Assembly (NCBI RefSeq): GCF_036785885.1 | Contig: NC_092312.1 | Span: forward strand, 20,788,001 to 20,852,000 | Length of the DNA stretch: 64,000 nt | Direction: 5' to 3' | DNA from: Coffea arabica | Taxonomy: Eukaryota; Streptophyta; Magnoliopsida; Gentianales; Rubiaceae | Shown here: piece after piece, positions 63,157-64,000 of the stretch | Layout of the letters: each line of letters begins with the position of its first letter | How positions within the stretch are numbered: the first letter of the stretch is position 1 | Program-made: the position numbers and the translations under genes | The notes under the pieces: generated by a model | What the model saw: only the letters and a program-made list of their open reading frames with translations | Database searches by the model: none | Told to the model about the DNA's origin: nothing

Positions 63157-64000
63157 AGACTGAAGAGCAAAGAGTGGGAAGAAGCGTTCTTATAAGTTGT
63201 GGGGGAAGCAATATCACCTTTTTAGTAATGTGATGGTTTTTATGAGTAATTCTTATGTAATGGTAGAAAAGATAAAAAGTGGCAAGCCATTGTATTAGGT
63301 GCAGTATAAGTCACTCAGACTTCCCATGCTAGCAACACTTCAATGAAGGGAACATCTCCTGGAAGAAGACTTGGGATATGAGAAAAGTGATTTTGGAGGA
63401 TAAGCAATGATCTACCGGGCATTTCATTTTCTCCGTCTTACTGTTTTGCGGATGTTTAATTTGTACTTTACTTTGATCTTCATGGTGTCAAATATGTTTC
63501 CTATGTACATGATTATTCAATGTTTGTGACATAGATGTTATATACATGTAGAATGGATCACTTACAACTGTTGTCTACTGATATTTGTGTTTGTGTCTCA
63601 GAGAGAGAGAGAGAGAGAGATAATATACATATATTGGGTTTCTTTGCACTAAAAAAAAAAAAAAAAAGGTTTCTTTGCATTTGCATGTATGGATGTGCGT
63701 TTATGCGTCTACATGCACAGAGATGCACGAAGGCAGGAGGAAGGAGAAAAAGGTTTGATTTCTTGCACTACCTGCAGTGGGCTTATTGTGGTTTGGCTAT
63801 ATTGGAATATGGTATAGGAGAATGGCAATTTCTTAAAATTCAACACTTATGCTGTATAAATGTGGTAGAGGGCCTTGGAGTCATTTTATGATTTGTATCC
63901 GGACAACATATTTTTTATTACACTGCAAAGGATCATTTTATAGCAATACTTTTTGTTCGCAGCAGTAATTTCTCAGGTAAAAGAGCCAAGTTACTGTTTC
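62340..64000 (+). other. PORR gene 3' flank with GA microsatellites
   Basis: The region after the PORR stop probably includes its 3' UTR. GA runs are at 63122-63151 and 63601-63620. A run of A near 63650-63667 is bracketed by the word ggtttctttgca. A 118-aa frame at 63535 crosses the GA and A runs and is not credible. No further gene is visible before the window ends. Confidence 0.45.

Noticed and set aside
63535-63891. 118-aa frame near the window end
   Set aside because: It runs through a GA microsatellite and a long A run; composition is repeat-driven and no domain is visible.

Overview
This is nuclear DNA from a flowering plant, most likely a eudicot. The sequence is AT-rich and the genes are split by GT-AG introns. 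The proteins resemble their Arabidopsis counterparts end to end, and small DNA transposons fill the gaps and some introns. I cannot name the species. An asterid is possible from the type of short inverted-repeat elements, but that is a weak inference.

Layout. 1-6.0 kb is a gene-free, repeat-rich tract: foldback elements, tandem AT-rich repeats, a SINE-like unit, and one hAT element inserted inside another, each with its own target-site duplication. 6.06-10.6 kb (+) is ATP phosphoribosyltransferase (HISN1) in 11 exons. 13.1-16.5 kb (-) is a plastid NFU-type Fe-S scaffold in 4 exons. 18.1-18.9 kb (-) is a one-exon coiled-coil WEB-family protein. 20.2-45.9 kb (+) is a DHX29-like DExH-box RNA helicase (DExH7 type) in 34 exons. 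47.4-50.5 kb (+) is a CCDC47-like (DUF1682) ER membrane protein in 3 exons. 51.6-59.7 kb (-) is an EMB8-like alpha/beta hydrolase in 14 exons. 61.1-62.3 kb (+) is an intronless PORR-domain organelle RNA-splicing factor. The last 1.6 kb is 3' flank with GA microsatellites.

The exon chains were built by joining ORF pieces at GT/AG sites so that phase is kept across every junction. The totals are 387, 247, 253, 1463, 524, 597 and 408 codons. The genes do not form a pathway and are ordinary plant housekeeping loci. Several products act in plastids or mitochondria (HISN1, NFU, PORR).

The most notable observation is an in-frame TAG in exon 31 of the helicase gene, at codon 1302. It replaces the tyrosine of the conserved CAGLYPN motif, while every exon upstream and downstream is intact. 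Either this allele is truncated, or the TAG serves as a new in-frame splice acceptor, or the base is a sequence error. Other points of interest are the nested hAT pair (4210-5384), a family of foldback elements with pyrimidine-rich and purine-rich arms, a 24-bp direct repeat flanking a MITE just upstream of HISN1, a 1.7-kb hAT element with a perfect 8-bp duplication in the helicase's last intron, and an internally duplicated, membrane-anchored C-terminal extension on the EMB8-like hydrolase. I saw no CRISPR array, tRNA, rRNA or clearly novel multi-gene system.
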